Positions 40,897 through 51,500 of a stretch of DNA of 64,000 nucleotides are shown here, one piece after another (position 1 is the first letter of the stretch; each line of letters begins with the position of its first letter). The position numbers were made by a program, and so were the translations under genes. Where the stretch lies: contig NHZP01000037.1 of NCBI GenBank assembly GCA_003313425.1, positions 124,001 to 188,000 of the forward strand, written 5' to 3'. Source of the DNA: Pseudopyrenochaeta lycopersici (lineage: Eukaryota > Ascomycota > Dothideomycetes > Pleosporales > Pseudopyrenochaetaceae). The notes under the pieces are model-generated. The model did no database searches. It was not told the DNA's origin and saw only the letters and a program-made list of their open reading frames with translations.

Positions 40897-41460
40897 ATGA
40901 GTCCCCAACAATTCCTCCGCCGCCGTTCGACCAGGCGGGTGTTCATCCTTGCTTTCGCGCTGTTTAGTATCTTCGAGGCCCCTGAAGTATTGCGCTGCAC
41001 CGCTGACCTTCAAATTGCACCCGTTGTTCAGCGACCTGAACGGATTTACATTGCCAGCCTACACTGGAATAACGAACAGATTTTACGAAGTCACTGGAAT
41101 GATGCTATAGTAGCTCTGGCTAGAGCACTCGGCCGAGACAATGTTTTCGTCACCGTGTATGAGAGTGGGAGTTGGGACGATAGTAAAGGTGCTTTGATGG
41201 CGCTCGACATGGCGTTGGAGGCGCACGACATCCGACGAAACATAACGCTATCAGAAACCACTCACTTGGATGAGATATCTGTGGTTGATAGAGGCAATGG
41301 CTGGATCGACACGCCTAAACGGGTGAGGGCGCTCAGGCGGATACCATATCTTGCTCGACTCCGCAATTGGACTCTGGAGCCTCTACAAGAGCTGGCTCGG
41401 CAAGGGGAGAGATTCGATAAAATTCTTTTTCTGAACGATCCACGCCGAAGACTTCATTGA
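40897..41460 (+). pseudogene. GT69 (CAP59/CMT1-like) mannosyltransferase, N-terminal half
   Basis: ATG 40897. An N-terminal basic stretch and hydrophobic anchor (RRVFILAFALFSIFE) fit a type II Golgi membrane protein. Residues ~48-185 follow the CAP59_mtransfer family: ERIYIASLHWNNEQILRSHW, VFVTVYESGSWDDSKGALMA, PYLARLRNWTLEPLQELARQ and FDKILFLND. In this family FLND is followed by the metal-binding region; here the reading changes to PRRRLH and stops exactly where repeat block R2 begins. About half of the expected length is missing, so it is truncated. Confidence 0.75.
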
Positions 41461-41712
41461 GCGCTGTTTTCTTTGTCCTCCCAGCACGCGCATAGCCTGC
41501 TGCGCTCTTACCACCTGCAAGCGTCCAGGAGCGGCCACTGAACGCAAGTTGATCATGCTACCCTCACTCCTCCGCTGACGACACTAGCTCTTCTTTTTGT
41601 CCAAATTTTGATATTTTCCACACATTCAACACGAACTCCGTCTATCTTATAGGCTAAGATTGGGAAGGTAAGATTGATAACGTCCGCGAACTATTGAGCC
41701 AATCGTTCGGAG
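41440..41712 (+). repeat. Duplicated block R2, copy B
   Basis: Matches 14690-15012. It begins at the truncation point of the GT69 fragment, so it marks a rearrangement junction. Confidence 0.8.
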
Positions 41713-41804
41713 CCGTTCCTCCACTAATGCTTTCAAGTTCCCGCCCATTCCACCATGTCCAGCTCCCACCAATCTAATACAACTGCTCCGACTCCGTCCA
41801 GCAC

Positions 41805-41966
41805 TTCAGGTAGAGAAAATGGGCACCCTACAACAGTCAATAGTTGCGGTCAATCGAATGAGGGAAAGCGCGTTGCTGGTGCAGCTGCGAACCGAGATGA
41901 TCGGTCTCAACGACTTCCTCTTCAAACGACAGGTTCCGGACATCACTAGCCCCGGCTGCAGCTGTG
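41805..41966 (+). pseudogene. LINE2-type RNase H tail fragment
   Basis: Plus frame reads ALLVQLRTEMIGLNDFLFKR and ITSPGCSCG. It is homologous to the C-terminal part of LINE2 ORF2 (ALLVQLRTEKIGLNDFLFSR, SSRCPCG). An isolated 160-bp scrap, joined directly to a Tc1 end. Confidence 0.75.
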
Positions 41967-42251
41967 GAGTTGTACCTGTTTGTTGAAATTTTTTCCTCAG
42001 GTCGCGTATGGCGCTTTCGCTTCGGCGATACGCGTTAGCAACTTGAGCAACTGTAGAACCACCATGCAGCATCCCAATAATTTGATCCCGCTGCTGGACA
42101 GTTAAATTAGGACCTCTGCGCACATTTTGGTCTATTTCTTGTAAAATTCGGCGTTGTGGTGGCATAGTTATGATACATGAAAGTTGAGAAGGAGATGTTG
42201 TGAGGGAACGCGTCGCGCTTGTGCAACGGAAACTTTTGCGGGGTCACTGTA
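41967..42251 (-). mobile_element. Tc1/mariner end with transposase N-terminus
   Basis: Minus frame from ATG 42165 (MPPQRRILQEIDQNVRRGPN) with an HTH segment (TVAQVANAYRRSESAIRDLR), truncated after QQTGTT at 41967. The outer end tacagtgaccccgcaaaagt (minus strand, from 42251) is a typical Tc1-group terminus with TA at the edge. The catalytic part is missing. Confidence 0.75.
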
Positions 42252-42648
42252 GGTATACGTTACTATACGTATGTCCCGAGTAGTTCTAAGCCGTGGTAGG
42301 CTTTGTCGTGTTCAACTGCGCTGAGAGGTTTCCGGCACACAAAGTTTTCAGGCGGAGGAATGAACGTTAGTGACTCCATCACTCGTTTTCAGCCCGTAGC
42401 ATCCTGGTATCCAAGACTCGTGACAATCGCACGCTATTTTTGGACCAGTCTGCTGTCCTCTATAATGAGAGTGAGACTTGTGCTCTGAAGCGGGTCCGGG
42501 GAAAGTTTGTGCCTTTTATTTTTAACCCTTCATGTTCAGCTGTTTCTATTTTGAGGGGGGTTCAAGAGGTAGGGAAAGGGGACGAAAGGGGACGAAAGGG
42601 GACGAAAGGGGACGAAAGGTTGCGTTCAAAACTAATTCAAGCCAATTA
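42252..42648. other. Intergenic with minisatellite
   Basis: No gene supported. It may include the first exon of the coiled-coil gene, which I cannot identify. Confidence 0.45.
42575..42619. repeat. 10-bp minisatellite (ggggacgaaa)
   Basis: About 4.5 exact copies. Confidence 0.9.
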
Positions 42649-42763
42649 GGAGCATACTTCCGATGTCAGCCCCCATCAACCAGCTTGCCCAACAGACGAT
42701 GAATTTTCTGCCACCATTGCAAAGCTCGACGAAGCGTCGAGCACCACCGAGCTATGTCGTCAA

Positions 42764-43324
42764 ATGCTCTACTTTAGCTGGGACTCCCTCGCCCAGCTCA
42801 ATACCACTCTGAAGAGCACGCAAGAGGTTCATTCCAAACTGATGAATTCCTACACAGAGCTTCAACAGGCCCACCATGAAACTGCTGAGAGGTTTGATCA
42901 GCTAAGAAACAGCTACTGTAGCCTTTTCCGAAACTGGAAGCAAAGCTGTGGGTTCCTTCAGGAGTACGAGACAATGGTGAAGGACTACCTGCAGGAGAGC
43001 CCCAGCTGCCAGTGCGAGAAGCATTCAGCATCCAGCGCGCGATATGTAGAGCAAGACGCAAGAGTCAAACAGCTCAAGCAAGAGAGGGCAGAAATGGTGA
43101 AGAGCCATCCAAGCGAACTGGTGGAGGCAGCCAACCGCATCAGTGCTGCCGAGCGCAAATTGGGAGAGATGAGAAGCCAGCACGGGCCAGACCTTGAGTC
43201 CTCCCCATACGGGACCATTCCCTCTTCTCTGTCACGATTACTATGCAAGAAGAAGGCGCAATCACGAGGGCAAAAGGCCAGGAAGCGGGAAAAGGGCGGG
43301 AGACAAAAACAAACCCCTATGTAA
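42764..43324 (+). CDS. Coiled-coil hypothetical protein
   Basis: 186 codons from ATG 42764. The frame is open upstream to 42649 (SATIAKLDEASSTTELCRQM) after an AATTAG that could be a splice acceptor, so the true start may be in an upstream exon. Residues 8-60 and 95-140 are heptad-like coiled coils (STQEVHSKLMNSYTELQQAH, VKQLKQERAEMVKSHPSELV). The C-terminus is very basic (KKKAQSRGQKARKREKGGRQ), suggesting nuclear or nucleic-acid contact. Family not recognised. Confidence 0.5.
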   Translation: MLYFSWDSLAQLNTTLKSTQEVHSKLMNSYTELQQAHHETAERFDQLRNSYCSLFRNWKQSCGFLQEYETMVKDYLQESPSCQCEKHSASSARYVEQDARVKQLKQERAEMVKSHPSELVEAANRISAAERKLGEMRSQHGPDLESSPYGTIPSSLSRLLCKKKAQSRGQKARKREKGGRQKQTPM

Positions 43325-43436
43325 GAGGCCGGTTTAGGTACAGGGTACCGAGTGCGCTAGGGTAGGCCCCCGGATGCAAGTATAGATGATAGACGTGTCC
43401 TCGATATTTCTCTACCTTTGCTCCACAGCCACCCAG

Positions 43437-43649
43437 ATGTCATCCCGCTCTCCCAACGATCACCCTCTCGCTCTCAGGCCAGTAGATCGGGAGATAGCTA
43501 ACTATCGCGGAACAACAGTGCCACTAGAAGCTACACAAGACAGCATCCAAGCTTCTAAGCATATACCGACGCCCAGCTTATCCCCAGATGATCGAACAAA
43601 AAACACGAGAGAACGGGAGACTTCGGAAGGAACTAGCCTGCTAACATAG
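43437..43649 (+). CDS. Small hypothetical protein
   Basis: 70 codons from ATG 43437, hydrophilic and Ser/Thr/Pro-rich (MSSRSPNDHPLALRPVDREI). No domain. It overlaps the end of the HET fragment on the other strand. Low support. Confidence 0.25.
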   Translation: MSSRSPNDHPLALRPVDREIANYRGTTVPLEATQDSIQASKHIPTPSLSPDDRTKNTRERETSEGTSLLT

Positions 43650-44133
43650 GAAAGAGGGCGCGAGTATGTACTTTCTCGGCGAAGTACAGACCATTCTCGA
43701 GAAGCTGCAGCAAGCAGTGGGCATTTTCGAGGATTTGCAGATAGACATTGAGGAAGATCTCAAAGACGATGTGGTTCAGGGACATTTGCCTTGAGGAACG
43801 AAAGGCCTCTGACGCCTCCCGCCCCTCAAAACTGCAGCCACTCCGACGCCACACCACATGAGAATCGAAAGGACGTACGCTAGCGACCTCACGCAAAGTC
43901 TGCCCGGTCCTGCCAACCTCTCGCTGCCTAGGTTCGAACTCCCATGGCCGCCAGACTATCACTCTGGTGGCCTCACTGTATATTCTGCCCATGATGGCTA
44001 CTTGTTTTGACTTCTCTTCGTTATCCTCTTGATTGATACAGACAGCATCTACCCACAGAGTCCGAGGGCGTGTTGCGTATCGGAATTGTCGTAAAGCAGC
44101 TTCCAGATCTTGGGTTATCTTGTACTTTCTCAA
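43633..44133 (-). pseudogene. HET-domain (heterokaryon incompatibility) fragment
   Basis: The core HET motif TLWVDAVCINQEDNEEKSKQ, then MGRIYSEATRVIVW, is clear at residues 24-62. HET proteins trigger non-self recognition cell death in filamentous ascomycetes and are normally several hundred residues long. Here the N-terminal HET motif lies before a missing start, and the sequence after VIVWRPWEFE diverges and stops. Only the middle of the domain remains. Confidence 0.75.
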
Positions 44134-44263
44134 GGAGATACTCCTTCAGCTGCGAATCGCCGCAACCTAGGTCTTGGGCTACCACCATTGGGAAATTGGT
44201 TCAGTGCATTTGATGCGATAGATTATGGCATTGCAACTATGCGCACAACTGTAATATGTTTGC

Positions 44264-45829
44264 CTAGAACACACACCCTGTGTTCCCATTGACAAACGCC
44301 CTGAAGGCACGGGCGAACGCCTTACATATCTGTGTCTTTGGTTCTGCGCAAATGTTGTGGGAAAAGTAGTGGGCTCCGTACCACCGCGTGATCTCGTTCA
44401 CAAAGAACGACTTGCCAAGAACTCCGTTATCTGCGACGCCAATATCGAGGCGAACACCAACCTCGAGAGACTCAAAGAAGACCATGCTGTCCGCCCGCGC
44501 ACGTAGGCTTTCAAAAACGAAAAGCGCGAATCGAACGAGATCCGATCGTGTCAGTGTGGGCTCCAAATCCTCTGTGAGAAACTCTCGTGCTGCAAGTGCT
44601 TGAGTGTCTTTGTCAAATGCAGTCTTTGCAATAGCAACAACCCGACCAATTCGACCGCGGTTGCTTTTCGCACTTGGTTCGGTAGCAATGAACACTCTGA
44701 ACTCGCAACTTTGCAGTGACGGAACAAATTCTTGGTGGAACCAGTGCGCCGACTGATCAACATCATGCGCCGGGTTTTTGCTCGATTTCCCCGTCTCTAG
44801 GGACGAGTTTTTCCGACTCCCGCCTCTGCGCGACGGGGTTTTTGAAGTATGCCTCTCCGGATCACAGGTAAGTCCATGGTTTTCTCCACGCTTCCGAACA
44901 TGTACGTGTGCAGCGCAGCCACTGTGGGTTCGTTTGTGGACTGTTATCTGGCAGTGCTGGAGCTTGCATGGTCCGTGACCATAACATGTTTCGGGCCGAT
45001 AGGAGAACTCTGGTGGGGATAACTGAGCGACTTCGTCTAAGGCGCGGATGTCTCCTAGCTTATACATGTCTTGGTCTGCTTCGCTCTCGTTGGGATATGC
45101 CCGAAAGGATGTTTGATGCGTATGTTTCAGTAGGCGTACTGCGCTGTAGACCGTGTCCAGGCTAGGTCTCTTGGGCTCGTTGGTGGTCCAGTGCAGGAAC
45201 AATATACTGCGTAGCGACCTTCCGTTTTCATCTATGCAAGAGCTGAACAACAAGTTTCCCTGAAGTTGTTGGGCCAGCCAGTCCCATGTATGCGCAACAA
45301 CAGAAAGCGTACCCAGTGCTTTCGTGGCTAAAAGCGTGACGAGCCCCTGATGTATATAGTAGCCTCCATCTTCTGCCGGTATGACTGTATTGCGCAGTTT
45401 CATCGAACAGGCTTCTGCTATCCAGGGATCGTGACCGAGGCTTTGGCGATCTTCAGGAAAAAGCTGGATAGCAAGAGTAGCGGTTTCGTCGAGTGGCTTT
45501 GCGTCAGGGAAAGAAACCCATATCAGCTTATCCCATGATATATTTGGCGCGCGGAAGGATCGCGTGGGCGATGCTGCTTGTGAAATCGATGGAATTCGGC
45601 GCACCACGTTGAGACTTTCTCGAGAACTCCCAAGCGTCTTTGTCGCACCGCGCCTGGCTTCTTGCTGCTGAAGTCGGAGCTCGTGATGAGCCGGACAGAG
45701 AGTATGACGTTCAGGTATCCCAGAACAAGAGAGACTGTAAGCACACTGTCCTGCCCGAGTGCGCTCGTGCAGCCGCTGGCGATAAGTTTTGTTTGGGTTC
45801 AATCCTTTTTTGACGCGCGGAGCAGGCAT
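44264..45829 (-). CDS. 521-aa hypothetical protein, ATP-grasp-like C-terminus
   Basis: Open from ATG 45829 to 44264 without interruption. The N-terminus is basic with a Cys/His cluster (CAYSLSCSGIPERHTLCPAH). The middle has WDKLIWVSFPDAKPLDETAT. The C-terminal 150 residues contain CEFRVFIATEPSAKSNRGRI, VRLDIGVADNGVLGKSFFVN and EITRWYGAHYF. The pattern RxDIGV...FFVNEI resembles the metal-binding end of ATP-grasp enzymes, but no family is certain. A 13-bp VNTR begins 92 bp upstream of the ATG. Length and lack of stops suggest a real gene. Confidence 0.55.
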   Translation of the reverse strand: MPAPRVKKGLNPNKTYRQRLHERTRAGQCAYSLSCSGIPERHTLCPAHHELRLQQQEARRGATKTLGSSRESLNVVRRIPSISQAASPTRSFRAPNISWDKLIWVSFPDAKPLDETATLAIQLFPEDRQSLGHDPWIAEACSMKLRNTVIPAEDGGYYIHQGLVTLLATKALGTLSVVAHTWDWLAQQLQGNLLFSSCIDENGRSLRSILFLHWTTNEPKRPSLDTVYSAVRLLKHTHQTSFRAYPNESEADQDMYKLGDIRALDEVAQLSPPEFSYRPETCYGHGPCKLQHCQITVHKRTHSGCAAHVHVRKRGENHGLTCDPERHTSKTPSRRGGSRKNSSLETGKSSKNPAHDVDQSAHWFHQEFVPSLQSCEFRVFIATEPSAKSNRGRIGRVVAIAKTAFDKDTQALAAREFLTEDLEPTLTRSDLVRFALFVFESLRARADSMVFFESLEVGVRLDIGVADNGVLGKSFFVNEITRWYGAHYFSHNICAEPKTQICKAFARAFRAFVNGNTGCVF

Positions 45830-45920
45830 GACGCGGGCGTGAATCGGGAGAGGATCGCACGGGAATCAGGTTTTAAGGTGGGCTTGTAGGGGCAAGCGTT
45901 GGAGCGGGTCTGAGGCACAC

Positions 45921-46124
45921 TGAAGCGGGATGTTGAAGCGGGATGTTGAAGCGGGATGTTGAAGCGGGATGTTGAAGCGGGATGTTGAAGCGGGATGTTG
46001 AAGCGGGATGTTGAAGCGGGATGTTGAAGCGGGATGTTGAAGCGGGATGTTGAAGCGGGATGTTGAAGCGGGATGTTGAAGCGGAATGTTGAAGCGGGAT
46101 GTTGAAGCGGAATGTTGAAGCGGG
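45921..46124. repeat. 13-bp VNTR, ~15.7 copies
   Basis: Unit atgttgaagcggg, near perfect, with three units having an a for g. Because 39 bp equals 13 codons it is open in several frames, but it is not a gene. Confidence 0.95.
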
Positions 46125-46133
46125 GCACAAGGT

Positions 46134-46156
46134 GATGATGATGATGATGATGATGA
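46134..46156. repeat. (GAT)7 microsatellite
   Basis: Seven GAT units. On the minus strand this is an (ATC)n tract at the likely 3' end of LINE2. Confidence 0.9.
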
Positions 46157-48346
46157 ATTCCTACTCGGTTTCAGCCGCGTTTTCTCCGCAGCTATGCCCG
46201 GTTGGCTGGCTTAGCTAACAGCCGACGCGACACAGACGTTAATCCGCGCCGCCCCACGTCACTCCCTAAACAGGAGCCAGCTGTTCCTAGAGGCCTGCCG
46301 TTTCCCCTCGACCGCTATCTACATCTGCCTTGTCCGCTCATCTAGATAATGGTTCTACTAACAGTATACTGTGCTTCTAGGCTCGTAGAGGCGCACTGCC
46401 TCGTGTTTTGCGGCTGCAATACCTACAGTCTCCCCCCAGCGCTTGGCTGTCGTCTACGCGTCTGTGATCCCACCTTGCCCAAGGATCTGCGTCTGTTCTA
46501 TAAACTGGATGGCTTTGGTGGCTAGCTGTGGCTTGCTCAGGATGGCCCGGTGGTTATGTCGTCCAGAGAGATTGCCGAATACCTGGTTCCGGAGGTCCTT
46601 GTACGTCCTGCAGCGGAGGAGGACGTGAGCGACGGTCTGCCGCCTCTCGCCGCACGGGCAGCGGGAGCTGGTGACGCCTGGCACTTTTCGGCTGAAGAGA
46701 AAGTCGTTCAGCCCGATTTTCTCGGTGCGCAGCTGCACCAGCAGCGCGCTCTGTCGTTTGTTGAGTCCCTCGTGGAGCTGGAGCACCTTCTTGGTAGGCA
46801 TCGGTGTGTGTCTATATGTCGCTCGACCTTTAGCCTCTGCTCGCCATTTGGCCCTCCAAGCTCGCTCTGTCTGTGTCTTGCACCATCTCTTGACGGTTGA
46901 TCTGAGTGGGTGGAGCCTAGGCGGTGCGTCTGCCGGTGGGCATCTGCGGCCGTCCTCTCTCCACCCGGTCGCCTCCTTGGCGGCTCTGTCTGCAGCTTCG
47001 TTTCCTGGGATTCCTACATGGGCGGGGATCCATCTTACTATTACTGGCCGTTCTATATCCTGGAGCTCCTGGACTTGTCGTGCGATCTCCTCGAGGATGT
47101 AGGCTCCTGATCGTCCCTCGGCCTTGGCTATTGACCATATGGCCGCCTGGTTATCGGTGTAGATGGCGACGTTTCGTCGTTCGCCACTTCGCTCTGCGTA
47201 TGTTCGTGCTATCTGCAGTGCTAGGCTTATGCCTTGTAGCTCAGCGGCATATACTGTCGAGACTGTATCTGGTCCCATGTGCACTGTGCGGGTCTGCTGT
47301 GTTAGCGGGCATATCGCCGCTGCGCCTATCTCGCCGTCTATGCCGCTGCCGTCTGTGTAGATGCTGAGGCTCTGACTTGTCTCATTCGCTCTGTCATGTC
47401 GTCTCCGCGCCTTGTTGGCGTTCTTGTCTATGTATGTCCTGGGGCCAGTTTGCCATGTCGGGGTTATGAAGGGTGGGATTGGCTCCTGCGTGTTGAAGCC
47501 CTGGCTGCGTCGGCTCTTCATGTCGTCATAGATCTTCTGCCAGGAGTTGATGTGTCTGATGCGGTTTCTTATTGCGGTGGTAGATTGCATACTGCTTGTC
47601 TGAAGGCTGGTTGTATCTCCAATGTCCTTGCACGAGAGAAGTCGGGTGATGACGTCCGTGTTGTGTTTCCAAATCCGTTGTTCAATAGGTAAGAGGTATG
47701 CTTCAACGTCGAGCGCCACTCTGGAAGTGGCTTTGAACGCCCCACAGATAGCTCTTGCCGCTCTTGCCTGTATGCTTTGCAAGACGTTAAGTGTCTTCTT
47801 TGTGTATGTCTTGCCCTTGATGCTAGCATTAGACCAGATTGAGCACGCGAACATCATCTGGGGAAGCGCAGTAGCTTCGTACAGTTTCCGCATGTCTGCA
47901 AAGGTTATGCCCCAGGTCGAACCTCCGAGGCAGCTGAGTGCACTAACAGTCTTTGTCGCCTTCCGTCTGACCTCTTCTAGGTGTTCTTTCCACTGCAGCT
48001 TCGTGTCCATGGTCAGTCCCAGGTATTTGCACGTTGTCTTGGGTTTCACTTCACCCCAGTCGGTTTGGATTAGTCTGCCTGTATCGATGCGCGTGCGCGA
48101 TCTCGTAAAGTGAGTCAGCTGGAACTTGTCTGGGGCGAAGATGGAAGCGTGGGTGCTAGCCCAACGCTGTGCTTTATTAAGAATGCGGTTCAATGTGTTA
48201 CATGTCTCTTCTGTTGTGTTGCCCCATGCGAGGATGCCCACGTCGTCTATGTATCCTGTCGACATCGCGTTCGTCTCTTGGTTGCACTCCTCTATCAGGT
48301 CAGCATTGTAGAAGAGGTAAAGGATAGGCGATAGCGGCGAGCCCTG
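46157..48346 (-). mobile_element. LINE2, 3' part (split by nested copia elements)
   Basis: 3' UTR (46157-46453) and the C-terminal 631 codons of ORF2. The other part is 61238-61965. The TSD of copia B (ccctg) is at 48342-48346. No poly(A); the (ATC)n stretch may serve as the tail. Confidence 0.85.
46454..48346 (-). pseudogene. LINE2 ORF2, C-terminal part (RT from QGSP, RNase H)
   Basis: Begins at QGSPLSPILYLFYNADLIEE in RT block 4. It contains the RT active site YIDDVGILAW and a complete RNase H: IYTDGSGIDGEIG, AAELQGISLAL, IYTDNQAAIW and WIPAHVGIPGNEAADRAAKE. It ends with the C-terminal knuckle CPCGERRQTVAHVLLRCRTY. Joined to 61935-61243, with the 5-bp TSD counted once, the frame is open for 862 codons, so the gene was intact over this span until copia B inserted. 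Confidence 0.9.
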
Positions 48347-48400
48347 AGTTGTTTCTGAACAGCACATGACGAGGTGGCGTATATGCCTATAGGCAAATAC
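48347..48400 (+). repeat. Left LTR of element B, first 54 bp
   Basis: agttgtttctgaacagcac... to caaatac. It continues at 54669 after element A. Contains the 12-bp palindrome tgcctataggca. Confidence 0.95.
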
Positions 48401-48569
48401 AGTTGAAATGTGTTTCTTCAAGCGTGTATATTACTATATGACCTTGTAGGTACTTATATACTTGTAGGCTTGGTCTGCCTGAATAGGCAGACCCGCCACA
48501 AGCTCCATTGTGGCTTGCTTGCCTATAAGGCATCCACGTCACCTTGTCACATGCTGTTTCAAAACAACT
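48401..48569 (-). repeat. 3' LTR of element A
   Basis: On the minus strand begins agttgttttgaaac and ends acatttcaact. It has hairpin potential at ggtctgcct-gaat-aggcagacc (48475-48496). Preceded internally by the purine tract tagtgggag, which overlaps the pol stop codon. Confidence 0.95.
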
Positions 48570-48575
48570 CTCCCA

Positions 48576-51500
48576 CTAACTGCGGGTGACGAGGTTAGTA
48601 CAGCAGCCCTTGTCCATTCCAAGTCCCTTTACCAGATTTTCAAAAACATCCCTGGGAAGCGGCTTGGTAAGTAGGTCAGCCAGGTTATCCTTGCTGCTGA
48701 CCCATTGAGTATTGATTCTCCCACTGAGCGTCATTTTCCGCAAGAAATGGTATTTGAGATCAATATGCTTGGTGCGGTCATGAAGTTCCGGGTTTCGAGT
48801 CAGCCTGATTGCAGCATTGTTGTCGATCAGAAGCAAAGTTGATGCCACTTCTAGTCCTTCGATGCAAAAGTCGTTGATCATATTCTGAATCCAGATGATT
48901 TCCTGAGCAGCCTTGTATCCGGCTGTGTACTCAGCTTCGCAGGTTGACATTGCCGGCGTTCCCCTCTGTCTTCTAGACATCCAGGAAATAGGGCTGCCTG
49001 CCAGTATGATAACATAGCCGGTCGTAGACCTTCTGGTGTCCGGACATCCAGCCCAGTCTGCATCAACGTATGCATGTAGTCCTTGGTTTGAGCAGTTCTT
49101 TTTGAAGTGGAGTCCAAGGTTAGGTGTGTGTTTCAGGTACGCGTAAATGTCATCAACAGCTTTCATGTGCTGCTCAGTTGGGTTTGCACAAAACCTAGAG
49201 ACAACTCCCACTGCTTCAGCAATGTCCGGACGCGTGACCACCATTGCGTAATTGAGTGCTCCAACCTTGGATTGGTATCGTCTTTGGAAGTCTAGAGTTC
49301 TAGGTGGACCGTCATTTTTGGTTAGTTTCAGGTTCGTCCTCATGGGAGTCTTTCGTGGGTAGATGTCCTGCAGGCCATAGCGTTCGAGTATCTGTTGAAC
49401 ATATGATTCTTGGTGCAGGTGGACGTCACCGTTCGCTTCTTGATGTACATGCATTCCTAGGTAGTAGACACAAAGACCAAGATCCGTCATGTTGAAGCGT
49501 GAGGCCAATTGATGTTTCATGGCAACAATTCGATCTTCCTTCAGGCCGAAGATGTTGATGTCATCGACGTAAACTTCCATAATAAGGTTTTCGTCATCTT
49601 GGATAAAGACCGATGGGTCGAAGTTTGAGACTCTCCACCCATTTCCTTCAAGGAAGGCTCTGAGTTTGAAGTACCACTGTCTTGGTGCCTGCTTTAGTCC
49701 ATACAGGGATTTGGACAGCTTGAGGACTTGGCCGCTTGCTTCTGGGTATCCCTCTGGTGGTTCAACGAAGATTTCATGCTCAAGGTCGCCATTGAGGAAA
49801 GCTGTCTTGATGTCCATTTGGTGACACTTCCAGCCATATCGAGCTTGAAGCGCAAAGAGAATGCGATATGATGCCGACTTCACTACCGAGGCATAAGTCT
49901 CGTCGAAATCAAGGCCATATATCTGTGAGAAGCCTCGGACGACAAATCTTGCTTTGTGTCGAGCGACTTCTCCATCTGAACCAAGTTTCCGCTTGAAAAC
50001 CCATCGGCCAGTGAGTACTTTACGGTCCGTTGGTCGGTCAACCACTTCCCAGGTCTGATTTTCCAGTAGGCTGTTGTATTCTTCTTGCATGGCCTGCTCC
50101 CACTGTTTCCGTTCAGCTGAGGCCAGAGCAGCCTTCCTGGTGTTTGGTTCAGGGCCAAAAGATTTGACCGACGCGGATAGCATGCAGACACTCGACTTGT
50201 GGGCCTCCCTCATGGTGATTTTCCCCTTGTCGGCCGTTTCCCGAAGGGAGACGGCCGACGAAATCGTGAAGGAGGGTGAAGTTGGGAAGGCACTTGGAAT
50301 GCCGGTGGGTTGTCCATATAGGTAGGGTTCATCGGAAGAGGAAAAGGTTGAATCCGTTAGGTCGCAGTCGGCATCCCATTCATTCTCCATTTTTTGAAGC
50401 TCTTGTTGGACGCAAACAGGAGCTTGTTGAGCGGAATAGAGCTGTTGGTGGAGGCGTAGGGGGCACGGGGTGTGTTTTTCTCCTTCGCGACGAGGTGCAA
50501 CGGCGAGGTTGGCTTGCGGTTCCAGCAGTGCAGGGTCCACAGTTACGTCGTCATATTCGTCCTCGATATCTCCGTCAACTGTGAAATCGTCTAGCCCTTG
50601 CCACTCTTCCTCATCTGCCCCGATTTCTGTACCTACTTCTGTCATAGGTGGGGGAGAGACTAAACGGTGTCGTTCCGGCTGTGTAGCTGTCCGTGGAGCA
50701 CGACGGAAAAAATATCTTTTATACTCTCCATCATTGCTGAACTTGATACATGAGGTCCCGCGGCTTTCTTTGCTTCTGGTGGTGTTCCTTGTGACACACG
50801 TCTGGCAAGGGAAATCGTGCTTTAGGTCGAGGGCGACACTCTCCTTGCCAATCGTCGCGCAGTAGTGGCAACATTTGTTTTCCAAGGAGAGACGTTGCAC
50901 CCTGTCCCAGATTGAGTCTGGACGAACTCTATCCGATATTGGGTGGTAGATGGACGTATGCTGGTCAATGTAGAACGTGCAGCACACTCTACTAGTGTCC
51001 TTTTGACAGGTAGTGCAAGGTCGTTGACAGCACCTTCTTCTGTCACCGTTTTCAATTCTTGATCTGCAAGTGATACATTCCGGGTCGTTCAAGAGTTCCT
51101 TCATGAAAGAGCATCTTGCTTTTCTTTTTTTGCATTGAGTACATTTTGTCGTAGCTGAGCCTCCTTTACATTTGGTGCGTCTTGTTTTGCAGAGTGTACA
51201 TTTCTCCTGCGGATCCTGAATAGGTCCATTCCGGCAACTGAATGAACATCGTATTCCGAGATCTCGGCAGGAGGTACAGAATGTGGGATCGTCGTCCGTA
51301 GGAGCGCAAACTTTTCCTTGATTTACGCAGGAAACGCAGTTCTCCGAAGGACGCTGTACTTGGCGAGACCACCATCTTGGCTTATCGTCCGGAGTGAAAG
51401 AACAAAATCGTCTGTCTTGGAGACAGCGATCACACCTTGAACCAGAGATGGATTGTTTGCAGACACTGTTCCTTTTCCGGCACTGTCCACATTTTTCTTG

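Noticed and set aside
45799..46130. Minus-strand frames reading a repeated FNIPLQHPAST peptide
   Set aside because: Pure translation of the 13-bp VNTR; any 13-bp repeat gives a 13-residue period. No other evidence of coding.
50274..50584. Plus-strand frame opposite the zinc-cluster region of element A
   Set aside because: Antisense shadow of the 1945-codon gag-pol; no domain.
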